Notes under the pieces: generated by a model
What the model was told of the DNA's origin: nothing
Databases searched by the model: none
What the model saw: the letters and a program-made list of their open reading frames with translations, nothing else
Program-made: the position numbers and the translations under genes
Part shown: piece by piece, positions 6,902 through 8,438 of the stretch
How positions within the stretch are numbered: position 1 is the stretch's first letter
Layout of the letters: each line of letters starts with the position of its first letter
Origin: Lentimicrobiaceae bacterium
GTDB lineage: Bacteria; Bacteroidota; Bacteroidia; Bacteroidales; Lentimicrobiaceae
Length of the DNA: 8,438 nucleotides
NCBI GenBank assembly: GCA_028697695.1
Contig: JAQVEI010000081.1
Span: 1 to 8,438 of the forward strand
Direction of reading: 5' to 3'

Positions 6902-7147
6902 GATAAAATCCCGATAGCTTTTATTAAGTGCTGATTTATTTTGGTTTAGCACGTTGTAGAATCCATACAGTACGCATATTGGAAGCATTTGAAAACGCTA
7001 AGCGATATGGCTGTTAATAATATTTTATCAGGTTATTGTCTTTATAATCAGTCAATTCGTCTGCAAATGTTTCGATACGGTGAGCAAAAACATAAGGGTG
7101 TGGCACAACATTAGCCGGCTCGAGCTGCAAAATCCCCTTTTTCGTGT
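6902..7147. other. Intergenic stretch between the divergent ileS and lipoprotein genes
   Basis: The full gene-free gap is 6855-7204. Apart from the two promoters at its ends I see nothing I can name in it. It is AT-rich. A plus-strand open frame from 7007 to 7114 (35 codons, ATGGCTGTT start) resembles no family I recognise and has no convincing promoter or ribosome site. No tRNA, riboswitch or repeat is apparent. Confidence 0.5.
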
Positions 7148-7179
7148 ATTGTACTCAGCAGATAGCGGCTGTAATTTTG
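7148..7179 (+). promoter_or_regulatory. Predicted promoter of the beta-helix lipoprotein gene
   Basis: TAATTTTG at 7172-7179 matches TAnnTTTG exactly. ATTG at 7148-7151 is one base off the TTTG -33 element and sits 20 bases upstream, within the usual spacing. The predicted start near 7184-7186 leaves a leader of about 20 bases before the ATG at 7205. This is the best two-part promoter in the window. Confidence 0.7.
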
Positions 7180-7204
7180 TATCCTAAACCAAAATACAAT
7201 CGTG

Positions 7205-8438
7205 ATGAAAAAGTGTACACAAAACATCCTGCCTTTTGTAATGTTTTTATTTGCAGGTATTTTACTGTTAAGTGGTTGTTCCGAAAAAGACGATTCGGAG
7301 CCGGAAGTTAAGTCATCAGAAAAAAAGATACTGGTATTCAGGTTCGACCAGTTTACCCCTCCGGTAACTGCCACTATCGATGAATCCATGAAAACTATTA
7401 CTGCTGTCTTACCGCCGGAGGCTGACCCCGCCAATTTAACTCCTTATATAGAGATTTCGGCAAAGGCTGCAGTTAGTCCGGCCTCGGGAAGCAGTTTAAA
7501 TTTTACCACACCGTTAAATTTTACGGTAACCGCGGAAGATGGTTCAACCGTTATCTATACAACAAATGTTTCTGTAACTGCATCGGGCCCCGAACTGCTT
7601 GAAGGTAGCATGACTGCCAATCGTACCCTTGTTGATCGCGGCCCGGGTATTGATTATATTGTAAACGATATGCTTTACCTGGATGGTAACGCCCTTATCA
7701 CCATAGAGCCGGGAGTAACCATAGGTTTTACCGGTGTGAGTGCAGGCATCGTGGTGGGCGAAAATGCCGGCTTAAAAATGGTGGGTACAGCCACAAAACC
7801 GATAATACTCACCGGGCCGGTAAACAATAACAATAAGGGATCATGGGCTGGTATTGTTTACTATTCAAACCGGGCCGACAACCTGATGGATTATGTGCAA
7901 CTCATTAACGGTGGTCATGCATCAAGTGAGGCAGCCATAAGCCTGAATGGCAACAGCAGCCTGCGCATGACAAACTCATCCATCAGGGGATCATCCATGT
8001 ATGGCATTGTAATGTATTATGGGAAGTTGCCTGTATTTTCAAACAATGTAATTGACGGATGCGAGGATGCTCCCATTTGGTGTGGCGATATAAATTTGCT
8101 GGGTACCTTGGGCAATACCAATACATTCACAAACAACTCCAAACCTTACATTTTAGTGGATAACGGTATGACCATTGACAATAGCCTTACCATTCCGAAC
8201 CCGGGAATTCCCATACGGCTTGATGAAAGCGTGTTTGTATATAAAGATTTGAACCTTGGTGAAGGCGTAGTACTTGAATTTGAATACGGCATGATGATGT
8301 ACGTTCAGAATGGCGGCATGTTAAATGCAGTGGGAAACAGTCAATACCCGGTTGTATTCCGGGGTGTACTTGCCGAACCCGGAGCCTGGGGAGGGATATC
8401 GATAGAAACCAGCCGCAATAACCGCCTTGAGCATTGTA
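7205..8438 (+). CDS. Surface lipoprotein with DUF5018-like domain and right-handed beta-helix (3' end outside window)
   Basis: The frame is open for 411 codons from the ATG at 7205 to the window edge; the C-terminus is missing. Residues 1-25 form a lipoprotein signal: MKKC, a hydrophobic core at 8-22, and lipobox LSGC with Cys25. Directly after Cys25 comes S-E-K-D-D, matching the K-(D/E)2 lipoprotein export signal known from Capnocytophaga and Flavobacterium, so exposure on the outer face of the outer membrane is inferred. Residues about 40-125 form an Ig-like beta domain of the DUF5018 type (TATIDESMKTITAVLP, ISAKAAVSPASG, FTVTAEDGSTVIYTTNV). From about 140 onward, short Gly/Asn-rich beta strands (ITIEPGVTIGF, VGENAGLKMVG, GSWAGIVYYSN, DYVQLINGG) indicate a right-handed parallel beta-helix, a fold common in carbohydrate-binding and polysaccharide-lyase proteins. 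No catalytic residues can be named. A GTG at 7202 is an alternative start. The actual ligand or enzyme activity is unknown. Confidence 0.9.
   Translation, partial: MKKCTQNILPFVMFLFAGILLLSGCSEKDDSEPEVKSSEKKILVFRFDQFTPPVTATIDESMKTITAVLPPEADPANLTPYIEISAKAAVSPASGSSLNFTTPLNFTVTAEDGSTVIYTTNVSVTASGPELLEGSMTANRTLVDRGPGIDYIVNDMLYLDGNALITIEPGVTIGFTGVSAGIVVGENAGLKMVGTATKPIILTGPVNNNNKGSWAGIVYYSNRADNLMDYVQLINGGHASSEAAISLNGNSSLRMTNSSIRGSSMYGIVMYYGKLPVFSNNVIDGCEDAPIWCGDINLLGTLGNTNTFTNNSKPYILVDNGMTIDNSLTIPNPGIPIRLDESVFVYKDLNLGEGVVLEFEYGMMMYVQNGGMLNAVGNSQYPVVFRGVLAEPGAWGGISIETSRNNRLEHC

Noticed and set aside
7007..7114. 35-codon open frame (MAVNNILSGY start) between ileS and the lipoprotein gene
   Set aside because: No promoter, ribosome site or family resemblance; the frame is open slightly further upstream but without a start codon.
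7111..7434. 107-codon open frame on the minus strand across the lipoprotein start
   Set aside because: It overlaps the promoter, signal peptide and Ig-like domain of the clearly supported lipoprotein gene and has no recognisable features of its own.
1..8438. CRISPR array, transposon, phage or toxin-antitoxin system
   Set aside because: I looked for spaced direct repeats, terminal inverted repeats, transposase or integrase motifs and small paired genes and found none.

Overview
The window looks like chromosomal DNA of a member of the Bacteroidota (Bacteroidia-like). Support for this: promoter boxes of the TAnnTTTG type, with little Shine-Dalgarno use; an eukaryote-like type 2 isoleucyl-tRNA synthetase; a DksA-like protein without zinc ligands, of the kind usual in this phylum; and a lipoprotein with a Lys-Asp-Asp surface-export signal and a DUF5018-like domain. 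The phylum call rests on remembered family features and not on a database search.

Layout from left to right. Positions 1-310 hold the 3' end of a beta subunit of a sodium-pumping decarboxylase. Its reading frame is broken twice as read here, and a strong intrinsic terminator follows. A gap of 338 bases then leads to glycyl-tRNA synthetase on the plus strand (649-2166), whose predicted promoter almost touches the start codon. A convergent intergenic region with two hairpins (2238-2301) separates it from a minus-strand cluster. In transcription order that cluster is ileS (6854 to 3498), a zinc-less DksA/TraR-family regulator (3454 to 3047) and lspA, lipoprotein signal peptidase (2917 to 2321). 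A hairpin lies between the last two genes. After a 350-base divergent intergenic region, a plus-strand lipoprotein with a right-handed beta-helix begins at 7205 and runs off the right edge.

Together this is mostly core housekeeping: two aminoacyl-tRNA synthetases, a ppGpp/RNA-polymerase accessory regulator and the enzyme that removes lipoprotein signal peptides. The large lipoprotein is a plausible LspA substrate and is the only accessory-looking gene. I see no tRNA or rRNA gene, CRISPR array, insertion sequence, phage gene or obvious novel multi-gene system. The points most worth a second look are the swapped HIGH motif (GIHH) in IleRS, the double lesion in the decarboxylase gene, the possibly leaderless glyS transcript, the zinc-less DksA, and the cut-off surface lipoprotein.
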